Part shown: piece by piece, positions 33,680 through 41,902 of the stretch | How the letters are laid out: each line of letters starts with the position of its first letter | Numbering within the stretch: the stretch's first letter is position 1 | Source: Clostridia bacterium | GTDB taxonomy: Bacteria > Bacillota > Clostridia > Christensenellales > Aristaeellaceae | Assembly (NCBI GenBank): GCA_017512985.1 | Contig: JAFWEJ010000008.1 | Span: 124,001-188,000, forward strand | DNA length: 64,000 nucleotides | Reading direction: 5' to 3' | Program-made: the position numbers and the translations under genes | The notes under the pieces: generated by a model | The model's database searches: none | What the model was told of the DNA's origin: nothing | What the model saw: only the letters and a program-made list of their open reading frames with translations

Positions 33680-34837
33680 TTATTGATTCAATTCCGGGGT
33701 AACGTAGGAAACTTCGATGCCGGACTGTTTCAGGCGGGCGATAAGAGGGAGTACATTTTCATCCTCCGGCGCGAAAGTGACCAGGTAGAGCCGGATGTTC
33801 GGGCCGGTGCGGTGCATACGGACCATGATGTCCACCATGAGAATGTTCAGCCGCGCGGCCACAACAACCACGCAGCCGACCTTGCGCAGGCGGCGGCTTT
33901 CCATGGCCAGCACCCGTTCAAAACGGTCCGTTTCGGAAAAATCCACCCGGGAAAGATAATCAAGCGCTATGGGCAGGCCCATCCGCTTGTCCACGTCCAC
34001 GGGATGCGCGCCGAGAAGCGGCAGGCGGATCTGATGGTCCGTGGCAGTCTGGGCAGTGAGTACGGAGGCAGTGGTTTCCAGCAGCGCGTCCCGCAGATCA
34101 GCTTCGGCCTGGGGATGGCCCCAGGACGGAGGACGGGAACAATCCATCAGGATCAGCACGTCCTGCAGGATGGGTTCGTCAAACTTCCTGACCATCAGTT
34201 CTCCCTTTCGCATGGAGAGTTTCCAGTGGATCTTCTTCATGGCGTCACCCTGCTGGTAGGAACGGATATCTGACGGCGCGTTCAGGTCTTCCGTTGCGCG
34301 GGCCATCAGTTCGCTTCCCGGATCGCCGGGGGCCAGCTTCAGCGGGTCCACACTGAAGGTCTGGGGAAGGACAAGGAGTTCAAAAAAAGTCTGTTTCAGC
34401 AGGACCTTTTTCCGGACAAGGCCGAGCAGATCCTCCACGGTGCAGGTGCGCAGGCCGACGGAAAAAACGCCGACATGGGAAGTGTGTATGGGCAGCCTGA
34501 AGTTCTGGAGCCGGAAAGGCATGTTTTTCAGCCGGATATCCCGGTCCCTGTTCCCCGCGGGATCGGAAAGCTCCAGCAACAGCGGCGCGATCGGAAGCAG
34601 TCCCCGGTGGCGCATACACAGGAAGAGCGTAACATCCTCGCCGCGGCGGACCGTTTCTGCAGAAAGTTCCCCTTCCGCTTCCAGCGTCGCTGCCGCCCAG
34701 AGCACCGCGGATATGGCGCCGGCGATGATCAGCAGGATCAAGACGGAAAGCAGTAAAAAAAGCTGACTGCCGGTAGACAGGGCCACCGTCAGCAGCATCA
34801 GAAAAACGGCAATGGGAAGCGTCAGTTTCAGTTTCAT
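33680..34837 (-). CDS. DUF58 domain membrane protein
   Basis: The 385-residue protein has two N-terminal membrane helices (about 8-50), a beta domain and the DUF58 core with IRSYQQGDAMKKIHWKLSMRKGELMVRKFDEP, a degenerate von Willebrand A fold (VLILMDCSRPPSWG). Such proteins act with MoxR ATPases, as here: the start overlaps moxR by 4 nt (ATGA). The transglutaminase gene follows after 39 nt. Confidence 0.92.
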   Translation of the reverse strand: MKLKLTLPIAVFLMLLTVALSTGSQLFLLLSVLILLIIAGAISAVLWAAATLEAEGELSAETVRRGEDVTLFLCMRHRGLLPIAPLLLELSDPAGNRDRDIRLKNMPFRLQNFRLPIHTSHVGVFSVGLRTCTVEDLLGLVRKKVLLKQTFFELLVLPQTFSVDPLKLAPGDPGSELMARATEDLNAPSDIRSYQQGDAMKKIHWKLSMRKGELMVRKFDEPILQDVLILMDCSRPPSWGHPQAEADLRDALLETTASVLTAQTATDHQIRLPLLGAHPVDVDKRMGLPIALDYLSRVDFSETDRFERVLAMESRRLRKVGCVVVVAARLNILMVDIMVRMHRTGPNIRLYLVTFAPEDENVLPLIARLKQSGIEVSYVTPELNQ

Positions 34838-35778
34838 AATTTAACGGGGACGGTGGTGTTCTGCAGGATAGTAAGCAGGAACTGCTCAGCAGGAATGCCC
34901 TTCATTTTGGCTTCCGGGGAGAGAATCATCCTGTGGGCCATGACCGGCAGGAACATATGCTGTACGTCTTCGGGCAGGACAAAATCCCGGTCGTCAAGCA
35001 TGGCGCAGGCCTGCGCGCCGCGAATCAGCGCGATCGCTGCACGGGTGGACGCACCGAGCGAGAAGGCCGGGTCGTTCCGGGTCGCCGCGGCAAGCGAGGC
35101 GACGTAGTTGCGGACCTCGGGAGAGCAGTATACAGTCGTGACCTGCTCCTGCATCGCGAGAACATCCTGGGCGGAGCAGATGGGCTCAATCGTAGCCATG
35201 GGCACCACGGAACCGCTGTAGCGGTCCAATACGTCCATTTCCTGTTCTATGGTGGGATAGCCGATAGAGATCCGCAGGAAGAAACGATCGACCTGCGCCT
35301 CCGGAAGCGGATAGGTGCCGACAAATTCTCCCGGGTTCTGGGTCGCGAGCACGATGAACGGCTGGGGGACCGGATGGGTCACGCCGTCCACGGTCACCTG
35401 GTGTTCTTCCATGACCTCAAGCAGGGCAGACTGGGTTTTCGGGCTGGTACGGTTGATCTCGTCTGCGAGCACGATCTGGGCCATAACGGAGCCCTCTTTA
35501 TATTCCATTTCTCCGGTCTTGAAATTGACCAGCGTAAATCCGGTCACATCGGAGGGCATCAGGTCCGGGGTGAACTGAATGCGGCGGAAGGAACAGTCCA
35601 GCGAACGGGCCAGCGCGCTGGCAAGCGTCGTTTTTCCGACTCCCGGGACATCTTCGATCAGTACATGGCCTTTGCAGAGCAGGGCGATCAGCGCATATTC
35701 GATCGCTTCTTCCTTTCCGACGACGGCTTTACTGATGTTCTGCTGCAGGGCAAGGATCATTCTGCCGGGATTGATCAT
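34834..35778 (-). CDS. MoxR family AAA+ ATPase
   Basis: This 314-residue AAA+ chaperone has Walker A EDVPGVGKTT, Walker B VLADEINRTSPKTQSALLEVMEE, sensor VLATQNP and the arginine region PLPEAQVDRF. MoxR proteins are thought to remodel or insert metal into partner proteins carrying von Willebrand A domains, here the DUF58 protein. The ATG at 35778 follows GGAGGTGTACC. It is first in its operon. Confidence 0.94.
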   Translation of the reverse strand: MINPGRMILALQQNISKAVVGKEEAIEYALIALLCKGHVLIEDVPGVGKTTLASALARSLDCSFRRIQFTPDLMPSDVTGFTLVNFKTGEMEYKEGSVMAQIVLADEINRTSPKTQSALLEVMEEHQVTVDGVTHPVPQPFIVLATQNPGEFVGTYPLPEAQVDRFFLRISIGYPTIEQEMDVLDRYSGSVVPMATIEPICSAQDVLAMQEQVTTVYCSPEVRNYVASLAAATRNDPAFSLGASTRAAIALIRGAQACAMLDDRDFVLPEDVQHMFLPVMAHRMILSPEAKMKGIPAEQFLLTILQNTTVPVKL

Positions 35779-35817
35779 GGTACACCTCCGGAGCATGTAG
35801 TGGATTTACTTCAAAAT

Positions 35818-35846
35818 ATTATACCTTTATTTGAAGAAAACCGCAA
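35818..35846 (-). promoter_or_regulatory. Promoter of the moxR operon
   Basis: On the minus strand: TTGCGG (35846-35841), 17-nt spacer, TATAAT (35823-35818), 39 nt before the start. It interlocks with the acpS promoter. Confidence 0.7.
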
Positions 35847-35859
35847 GGTGTGGTATGAT
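35831..35859 (+). promoter_or_regulatory. Promoter of acpS
   Basis: TTGAAG (35831-35836), 17-nt spacer, TATGAT (35854-35859), 73 nt before the ATG. Confidence 0.7.
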
Positions 35860-35932
35860 GCGGGCATAACAACCACGGGATGCGGTATATAACGGCCGTA
35901 TGGCCTCAAACGGAAGAGGAAGGAGCAGAAGC

Positions 35933-36298
35933 ATGATCAGGGGACTCGGGCTGGATGTGTGCGAAATCAGCAGAATGGAAAAACTGGCCGGCAACGAACG
36001 GTTCCTGAAACGGTATTTCAGTGAAAATGAAATCAGCTATATCCGGACAAAGGGCGGGACCGCCGCCCAGACGATGGCCGGAATCTATGCCGCCAAAGAA
36101 GCTTTTTCCAAAGCGCTGGGCACCGGAATCACATTTGATCTCAGGGAGATCGGCGTCTTCCACGACGAAGCGGGCATGCCTGCATATTCCCTGTCCGGAA
36201 AAGCCGAAGAGCTGGGAGGGGGAGACCGTTTCCTGCTGTCCATCACACATGACGGCGGGATTGCCGCGGCAGTCTGCGTCAGGGAGGACAGCCATTAA
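35933..36298 (+). CDS. acpS: Holo-[acyl-carrier-protein] synthase
   Basis: This 121-residue enzyme attaches 4'-phosphopantetheine from CoA to acyl carrier protein for fatty acid synthesis. Motifs: GLGLDVCEISRME (Asp binds metal), FSENEISY, AGIYAAKEAFSKALGTG (Glu and Lys of the W/F-x-x-KEA motif) and LLSITHDGGIAAA. The length is standard. The start is the ATG at 35933 after AGGAGCAGAAGC. An in-frame ATG at 35900 has no ribosome binding site. Confidence 0.95.
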   Translation: MIRGLGLDVCEISRMEKLAGNERFLKRYFSENEISYIRTKGGTAAQTMAGIYAAKEAFSKALGTGITFDLREIGVFHDEAGMPAYSLSGKAEELGGGDRFLLSITHDGGIAAAVCVREDSH

Positions 36299-36341
36299 AC
36301 GAAACGGGGCTGTTTTTCCTTCCTGCGCTTTCCGTTCCGGC

Positions 36342-36370
36342 TTGTCAAAAAAGGCGAAAAAAACTATAAT
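36342..36370 (+). promoter_or_regulatory. Promoter of the phosphohexomutase gene
   Basis: TTGTCA (36342-36347), 17-nt A-rich spacer, TATAAT (36365-36370), 71 nt before the ATG. Confidence 0.8.
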
Positions 36371-36441
36371 TAACATGCGGATTTTTCCGTGTATACGGCA
36401 TTCAGGCTGACCGGACCAGACGACAGAAAGGCGGTAAAAAT

Positions 36442-38160
36442 ATGACGATTCGGGAAAACTATGAACAATGGCTGAAGGATTTCGCCGGCGACGAGGAAAC
36501 AGTACGCGATCTTGAAGCGATCCGGAACGACGAAAAGGAAATGGAAGACCGTTTCTATACCGAGCTGAGCTTCGGTACCGCGGGAATGCGCGGCGTGCTC
36601 GGAGCTGGTATGAACCGGATGAATAAATACAACGTCCGCCGCGCGACAAAAGGCCTGGCGGGTTATCTTCTGGAAAAACCGGAAGAAGCGAAGCGCGGGG
36701 TTGTGATCGCCTACGACAGCCGCCGCTGCAGTGCGGAATTCGCAAAGGATACCGCACTGGTGCTGTGCGCAGAAGGCGTCCCCGCGTTCCTGTTTGACGC
36801 GCTGCGCCCCGTGCCGGTGCTGAGTTACGCCGTGCGCCACCTGAACGCGGCGGCCGGCGTGGTCATCACAGCGAGCCACAATCCTCCGCAGTACAACGGT
36901 TACAAGGTTTACGGCGAAGACGGGGCACAGGTCGGGCCGGAAGCGGCGGAAGGAATCACCCGCGTGATCCGCACCACGAAATATACAGACTGTGTACTGA
37001 TGGACGAGCAGGAAGCCCTGGACAAAGGCCTGCTGAAGATTATCGGCAACAAGGAAGTGGATGACGATTATATTGCAGCGGTCAAGACGCTGAGCATCAA
37101 CCCGGATCTGCTGCGGACAGAAGGCTCCAAGCTCCATATTGTCTATACGCCCCTGCACGGGAGCGGCAATGTGCCGGTAAGGCGCCTGCTGAAAGAAATC
37201 GGCCTGACCAACGTCGCGGTCGTAAAAGAACAGGAAATGCCGGATCCGAACTTCAGTACGATCAAGGTTCCGAATCCGGAAGATCCCGGCGCCTATGAAA
37301 TGGCTTTCAGACTGGCCGCTGAAGTGGACGCGAACGTTATTTTCGCGACAGATCCGGACTGTGACCGGCTGGGAGTTGCCGTAAAGGACGGAAAGGGCGA
37401 ATGGCATCTGCTGAGCGGCAACGACATCGGATGCGTACTGCTGCACTATATCCTGTCCAGCAAAAAGAAGGCCGGAAACCTTCCCGCGGACGGCGCGGCC
37501 GTGAAGAGCATCGTTTCCACCAGCCTGGCGAACAGGATCTGCGAGAGCTTCGGTGTATCGATTTATGAGACGCTGACCGGTTTCAAGTTTATCGGTGAAA
37601 AGATCCAGCAGTTCATGGACAGGGGAGACCATACGTTCCTGTTCGGCTTTGAAGAGAGCTACGGTTTTCTTTCCAGCACCTTTGTGCGGGATAAGGACGG
37701 CGTGAACGCAAGCCTGCTCGTCAGTGAAGTTGCCTGCGCGTGCATGGCGGAGGGGATTACCTTCTATGACCGGATGCAGCAGATCTTCAGTGAATACGGT
37801 TATTATATCGAGAACGTGGTTTCCACTACGCTGCCCGGTAAGGACGGCCTGACCCGCATGAAGGAGATCATGGGCAGCCTCCGTACACAGCCGCCGAAGG
37901 AGATCGCGGGCCTGAAGGTGACCGCTGTGCGGGATTATCTCAGCGGCGTTCGCACAGAGAACGGAAAAACGGAACCGACCGGGCTGCCGAAATCCGACGT
38001 ACTGTATTTTGAACTGGAGGGAGGCTGCTGGGTCTGCGTACGGCCGTCCGGCACCGAACCCAAAATCAAACTGTATGTGAACAGCAACGCCGGGGACAAA
38101 GAAAGCGCAGAGGCGCTGAACGCCGCACTGTGCGAAGCAAGCAAGGCGCTGATGGCGTAA
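36442..38160 (+). CDS. Phospho-sugar mutase (alpha-phosphoglucomutase type)
   Basis: This 572-residue enzyme belongs to the alpha-D-phosphohexomutase superfamily; it probably interconverts glucose 1- and 6-phosphate, although mannose or deoxyribose phosphates are also possible. All four active-site loops are seen: phosphoserine loop TASHNPP (S145), metal loop DPDCDR (304-309), sugar loop GFEES, and phosphate loop RPSGTEPK near the C-terminus. The length and the N-terminal LSFGTAGMRG fit the large clostridial form. The start follows AAAGGCGGTAAAAAT. Confidence 0.93.
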   Translation: MTIRENYEQWLKDFAGDEETVRDLEAIRNDEKEMEDRFYTELSFGTAGMRGVLGAGMNRMNKYNVRRATKGLAGYLLEKPEEAKRGVVIAYDSRRCSAEFAKDTALVLCAEGVPAFLFDALRPVPVLSYAVRHLNAAAGVVITASHNPPQYNGYKVYGEDGAQVGPEAAEGITRVIRTTKYTDCVLMDEQEALDKGLLKIIGNKEVDDDYIAAVKTLSINPDLLRTEGSKLHIVYTPLHGSGNVPVRRLLKEIGLTNVAVVKEQEMPDPNFSTIKVPNPEDPGAYEMAFRLAAEVDANVIFATDPDCDRLGVAVKDGKGEWHLLSGNDIGCVLLHYILSSKKKAGNLPADGAAVKSIVSTSLANRICESFGVSIYETLTGFKFIGEKIQQFMDRGDHTFLFGFEESYGFLSSTFVRDKDGVNASLLVSEVACACMAEGITFYDRMQQIFSEYGYYIENVVSTTLPGKDGLTRMKEIMGSLRTQPPKEIAGLKVTAVRDYLSGVRTENGKTEPTGLPKSDVLYFELEGGCWVCVRPSGTEPKIKLYVNSNAGDKESAEALNAALCEASKALMA

Positions 38161-38191
38161 TCATTTATCATTCACACTTCATAATTCATCT
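38161..38191. repeat. AT-rich dispersed repeat, copy 3
   Basis: TCATTTATCATTCAC followed by ACTTCATAATTCATC, immediately after the mutase stop codon. Confidence 0.55.
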
Positions 38192-38253
38192 TTATGAGGC
38201 GTGAAAAGAACCAACAGGGGACTAAAAAATCACAGGATCAGGGAGAATGAACC

Positions 38254-39291
38254 ATGTTCGGGAGAATGATGAACAACTACTATTACGGGAAAAGCGGGAA
38301 AGGCGATTTCCGTAAAGAAGACCTGCCCCATAACCGCCGGGAACTTTTCCGGGACACCCTGAAGACCCGCCTGAGCAGTTTGTGCCGGATCAACCTGCTG
38401 TATATGCTCATCTTCCTGCCGACGATGATCGTTATGATGCTTTTCTGTTTCAACTTTTTATCCGTGACCGACAGGGCTATGCTGATCAGTGAAAACGATT
38501 ATGCCGGATATGTGGAAAAGCTCTCCGGGGCAGAAGAGGAAACCACGCTTACAGAGGAACAGTACAACCAGGCCAAGGCAGAGCTCGGCGAGTTTGACTA
38601 TGGCGGATATGCAAGAAGTATCCTGTATCAGATGCTGGCCTGGCTGGTTCCCTGCATCGCGATTACGGGGCCGTTTACCGCAGGACTCAGCTATGTGACA
38701 CGAAACTGGGCGCGTGACGAACATGCCTTTATCTGGACGGACTTCAAGGACGCGGTCAAGGCGAACTGGAAGCAGTCCCTGATCCTCTCCGCGATCACTT
38801 CGGTTATGCCGCTGATCGCTTATACCGGCTGGGAAGTTTACGGGCAGATGGCGAAAAACAGCGTGATCATGATGATTCCGCAGGTGCTGGTCGTGCTGGT
38901 TGTGATTATCTGGTCGCTCAGCATCACTTATATGCATCCGATGGCTGTTTCCTATGACCTGAAAACAAAGGATCTGATCCGGAACGGCCTGCTTCTGGGC
39001 GTTGCACGGCTGCCGATGAGCGTCGCAATCCGGCTGCTGCACTGCGTACCGTTTGTGATCGGCGGATTGCTGATGTACTTCTGGAATCCCTGGTACGGCG
39101 CCATGATCCTGTTCGGCTACTATCTGCTGATCGGATTCTCCCTCAGCCGGTTTGTCACAGCCAGCTATACCAACGCGGTTTTCGACCGCTTCATCAATCC
39201 GCGGATTGAAGGCGCAAAAGTCAACCAGGGCCTGCATAAGGACGAGGATGAAGAAGACGACGAAACCGGAGAAGGGGAAACGGAAAACTGA
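38254..39291 (+). CDS. DUF624 (YesL-like) membrane protein
   Basis: The 345-residue protein has about six membrane helices (first at about 47-70). The DUF624 core is ITGPFTAGLSYVTRNWARDEHAFIWTDFKDAVKANWKQS. A hydrophilic insert (about 80-118) follows the first helix and the acidic C-terminus (DEDEEDDETGEGE) is cytoplasmic. YesL-like proteins often lie with sugar transport genes, but here the partner is a methyltransferase gene 2 nt downstream. Function unknown. Confidence 0.85.
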   Translation: MFGRMMNNYYYGKSGKGDFRKEDLPHNRRELFRDTLKTRLSSLCRINLLYMLIFLPTMIVMMLFCFNFLSVTDRAMLISENDYAGYVEKLSGAEEETTLTEEQYNQAKAELGEFDYGGYARSILYQMLAWLVPCIAITGPFTAGLSYVTRNWARDEHAFIWTDFKDAVKANWKQSLILSAITSVMPLIAYTGWEVYGQMAKNSVIMMIPQVLVVLVVIIWSLSITYMHPMAVSYDLKTKDLIRNGLLLGVARLPMSVAIRLLHCVPFVIGGLLMYFWNPWYGAMILFGYYLLIGFSLSRFVTASYTNAVFDRFINPRIEGAKVNQGLHKDEDEEDDETGEGETEN

Positions 39292-39293
39292 CC

Positions 39294-40043
39294 ATGTACC
39301 AGGCATTTGCTGAGATTTATGACGAACTGATGAACGACGTCAATTATGAAAGCTGGGCGGATTATTATTCCCGCCTGCTTTCGATTTATGGCGTCCGCGG
39401 AGGCAAGGTATGCGAGTGCGCCTGCGGTACCGGCGGGCTGACGCTGCCGCTGCAGAAGCGGGGATACCAGATGACAGGGGTTGACCTGAGCCGCGAGATG
39501 CTCTGGCAGGCGGCGCAGAAAGCCAGAAAACACGGGATGGCCATTCCCTTTGTTCAGCAGGACATGAGGAGCCTGAACCTCCACAAGCCGGTGGACGCTG
39601 TTCTGGCAACCTGTGACGGCGCCAATTACCTGCTGACGGAGGAAGACCTCCTGAGCTTTTTCCGCGCGGCCAAACGTTCCATCCTGCCAGGCGGCGCACT
39701 GATCTTTGATGTTTCAACGCCCTACAAACTGAAGAATATCCTCTGTTCGGGACTGATGTGCGAAGACAGGGAGGATGTGACCTATCTGTGGCAGAACACG
39801 TGGCACGAGCGTTCGCAGACAGTCAGCCTGGACCTGTGCTTTTTCATTAAAGAGAATGACGGCAGATACCGCCGCATGGAAGAGCATCAGCAGCAGCGCG
39901 CCTGGGACGCGGAGACGCTGAAAGAGATCCTGTGGAAGGCCGGTTTCCGGGCTGTGTGCCTGTATTCAGAGGCAACGCTGAATGCCGCGCAGGAGAAGGA
40001 CCAGAGATGGCATATCGCCGCGACCAATCCGGTGAAACCATAA
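39294..40043 (+). CDS. Class I SAM-dependent methyltransferase
   Basis: This 249-residue enzyme has the SAM motif I VCECACGTGGLTLPL, motif II GVDLSREML, QQDMRSL and PGGALIFDVSTPYK. The N-terminal FAEIYDELMNDVNYESW is typical of the YodH/Methyltransf_25 subgroup. The substrate is unknown. It starts 2 nt after the DUF624 stop with no separate ribosome binding site, so translation is coupled. Confidence 0.9.
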   Translation: MYQAFAEIYDELMNDVNYESWADYYSRLLSIYGVRGGKVCECACGTGGLTLPLQKRGYQMTGVDLSREMLWQAAQKARKHGMAIPFVQQDMRSLNLHKPVDAVLATCDGANYLLTEEDLLSFFRAAKRSILPGGALIFDVSTPYKLKNILCSGLMCEDREDVTYLWQNTWHERSQTVSLDLCFFIKENDGRYRRMEEHQQQRAWDAETLKEILWKAGFRAVCLYSEATLNAAQEKDQRWHIAATNPVKP

Positions 40044-40045
40044 GC

Positions 40046-40074
40046 CAATTCATAATTCAGGATTCAAAATTTAT
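40046..40074. repeat. AT-rich dispersed repeat, copy 4
   Basis: CCAATTCATAATTCAGGATTC then an AAAATTTATTTTATT tract, starting 2 nt after the methyltransferase stop. Confidence 0.6.
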
Positions 40075-40123
40075 TTTATTGTTATTACTGTGTTCGCATT
40101 GCATTGACGGGTGAGAGACAGAA

Positions 40124-41035
40124 ATGAAAGAAAATAAAAAAATCAAGGAAATGAATCATACTGACGAGATGCTGCAGATTGATCTGTGCGGCGGGCAGGC
40201 GCGGGTGATGCTGTGTGAAACCACACAGACCGTACAGCAATGCGCGGATATCCACGGTTCCACCCCGGTCTGTACGGCAGCCCTGGGCCGGCTGATGACC
40301 GGCACCGCGATGCTCGGCGTGATGATGAAGGGTGAAGACGAATCCGTGACCGTGACGATCAAGGGAGACGGCCCGATGGGCACGCTGGTCGCGGTAGCAG
40401 ACCATGGAAAGATCCGTGCGTGCGCGGACGACCCAAAGGTGGAACTGCCGCTCCGGGAAGACGGGAAGCTCGACGTGGGCGGAGCTGTCGGCCGCAATGG
40501 CCGGATGAGCGTGATCAAGGATCTTGCGCTGAGAAAGAATTATATCGGACAGAGCGAACTGGTCAGCGGTGAAATTGCCATGGACTTTGCCCAGTATTTT
40601 ACCGTATCCGAGCAGCAACCTTCGCTGGTGGCGCTTGGCGTCCTGGTCAGCGGCCAGACGGTCCTGAAAGCCGGCGGCCTGCTGATCCAGCCGCTGCCCG
40701 GATGCCCGGACGAGATCATAGACCAGCTGGAGCTGAGGAGCCCCATGTTCGCGGACATCAGCCGGGAAATGACATTTGCGCCGATCGAACAGCTCTGTAC
40801 GGACTGGTTCCGCGGCCTGGATCCGAAGATCCTGGAGCGGACGCCCATATCCTATACCTGTACCTGCAGCCGGGAACGGATGGAAAAAGCACTGATTTCC
40901 ATGGGAGCCAAAGACCTTCAGTCCCTGATTGACGACGATGAAGGGGCGGAGCTGGTCTGCCATTTCTGCCACGGGAAATACTTCTTTACGACGGAGCAGC
41001 TGAAGGCCCTGAAAGAGGAGGCGCAGAAGAAATGA
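40124..41035 (+). CDS. hslO: Hsp33 redox-regulated chaperone
   Basis: This 303-residue holdase is activated when oxidants release its zinc. The four zinc cysteines are C246-x-C248 (YTCTCS) and C279-x2-C282 (VCHFC). Other Hsp33 motifs include ALGRLMTGTAMLGVMMKG, IKGDGPMGTLVAVAD and LVSGEIAMDFAQYFTVSEQ. The start is taken at the ATG at 40124; the ATG at 40151 with AAGGAA just before it is also possible. It overlaps the next gene by 4 nt. Confidence 0.95.
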   Translation: MKENKKIKEMNHTDEMLQIDLCGGQARVMLCETTQTVQQCADIHGSTPVCTAALGRLMTGTAMLGVMMKGEDESVTVTIKGDGPMGTLVAVADHGKIRACADDPKVELPLREDGKLDVGGAVGRNGRMSVIKDLALRKNYIGQSELVSGEIAMDFAQYFTVSEQQPSLVALGVLVSGQTVLKAGGLLIQPLPGCPDEIIDQLELRSPMFADISREMTFAPIEQLCTDWFRGLDPKILERTPISYTCTCSRERMEKALISMGAKDLQSLIDDDEGAELVCHFCHGKYFFTTEQLKALKEEAQKK

Positions 41036-41868
41036 AAATGCCGATCATCAATTTTGACGAACATTTTGCGGAATTCATGTCTGAATGGATGACCGCCCAT
41101 CAGGACCAGTACGCGAATTTTGACGAGATGGAAGAGGATATGCCCAGGATCTATATGGCTTTCCTGAACAAACGGGCCAAATGGCTTGGCAATGTAACTC
41201 CCGGAGCTTATTTCACACAGTTTGAAGATCCGAAGGTGCTGGTGGACTGGCTGATTCAGTACTGCGAAGACGGCGTTCCGGTGCCTGACCTGCTGCTTGA
41301 ACAGATTACGACGGTCGGCCGGCCGTGTGAAAAGCGCCTGCTGGAACTGCTCAAGGACGACGAAGCGCCGGAGGAAGCCCGGATGATCGCGGTGAACCTG
41401 CTTCGTGAAATGGAAAGTACGCTTCCGAAAATGCTGTATATCCACTGGCAGCTGGACCGGGACGGGCAGGATGAACTGAAGGATAACGCGCTGGAAGGAC
41501 TCACAGAGATGGGTGAGTGCGTGGTTCAGCCGATCCTGCAGGAACTTCCCAAGGCAAACGCAGCCGGTGAGGAAGCGCTGCTGGAAGTGCTTTCCCATTT
41601 TCCGGGAAATGAGCAGATCTTTAAACTGGCACTGCGCCTTTTCCGTGAACGCAGGGAAAGAAGGGCGCTCTTTGCGGGCTACCTCGCGAAGCTGGGAGAC
41701 GACCGGGCCCTGCCGGAGCTGATTGAGGCGGCAAATGAGGAAAAACTGCCTTACCTGACGTTTATTGAGATCCGTAACGCGATTGAGGCGCTTGGAGGCG
41801 TCTGCCCGGAACGGAGTTATGAAGACGATCCCGAGTATGAGGCGCTGCGGGATATGGACCTGACCTGA
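41032..41868 (+). CDS. HEAT-like repeat protein, function unknown
   Basis: The 278-residue, acidic, all-helical protein has HEAT-like pairs from about residue 85 (EARMIAVNLLREM, DELKDNALEGLTEMGE, LLEVLSHFPGN, YLAKLGDDRALPELIEAANE). The N-terminal part (FDEHFAEFMSEWMTAHQDQYANFDEMEEDMPRIY) is well structured but not recognised. The ATGA overlap with hslO suggests a fixed stoichiometry, perhaps a partner in protein quality control; this is inference only. A second ATG at 41038 is an alternative start. Confidence 0.75.
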   Translation: MKMPIINFDEHFAEFMSEWMTAHQDQYANFDEMEEDMPRIYMAFLNKRAKWLGNVTPGAYFTQFEDPKVLVDWLIQYCEDGVPVPDLLLEQITTVGRPCEKRLLELLKDDEAPEEARMIAVNLLREMESTLPKMLYIHWQLDRDGQDELKDNALEGLTEMGECVVQPILQELPKANAAGEEALLEVLSHFPGNEQIFKLALRLFRERRERRALFAGYLAKLGDDRALPELIEAANEEKLPYLTFIEIRNAIEALGGVCPERSYEDDPEYEALRDMDLT

Positions 41869-41902
41869 AATCTACGACCATACGGAAAGGAGGCGGCCGG
41901 CT

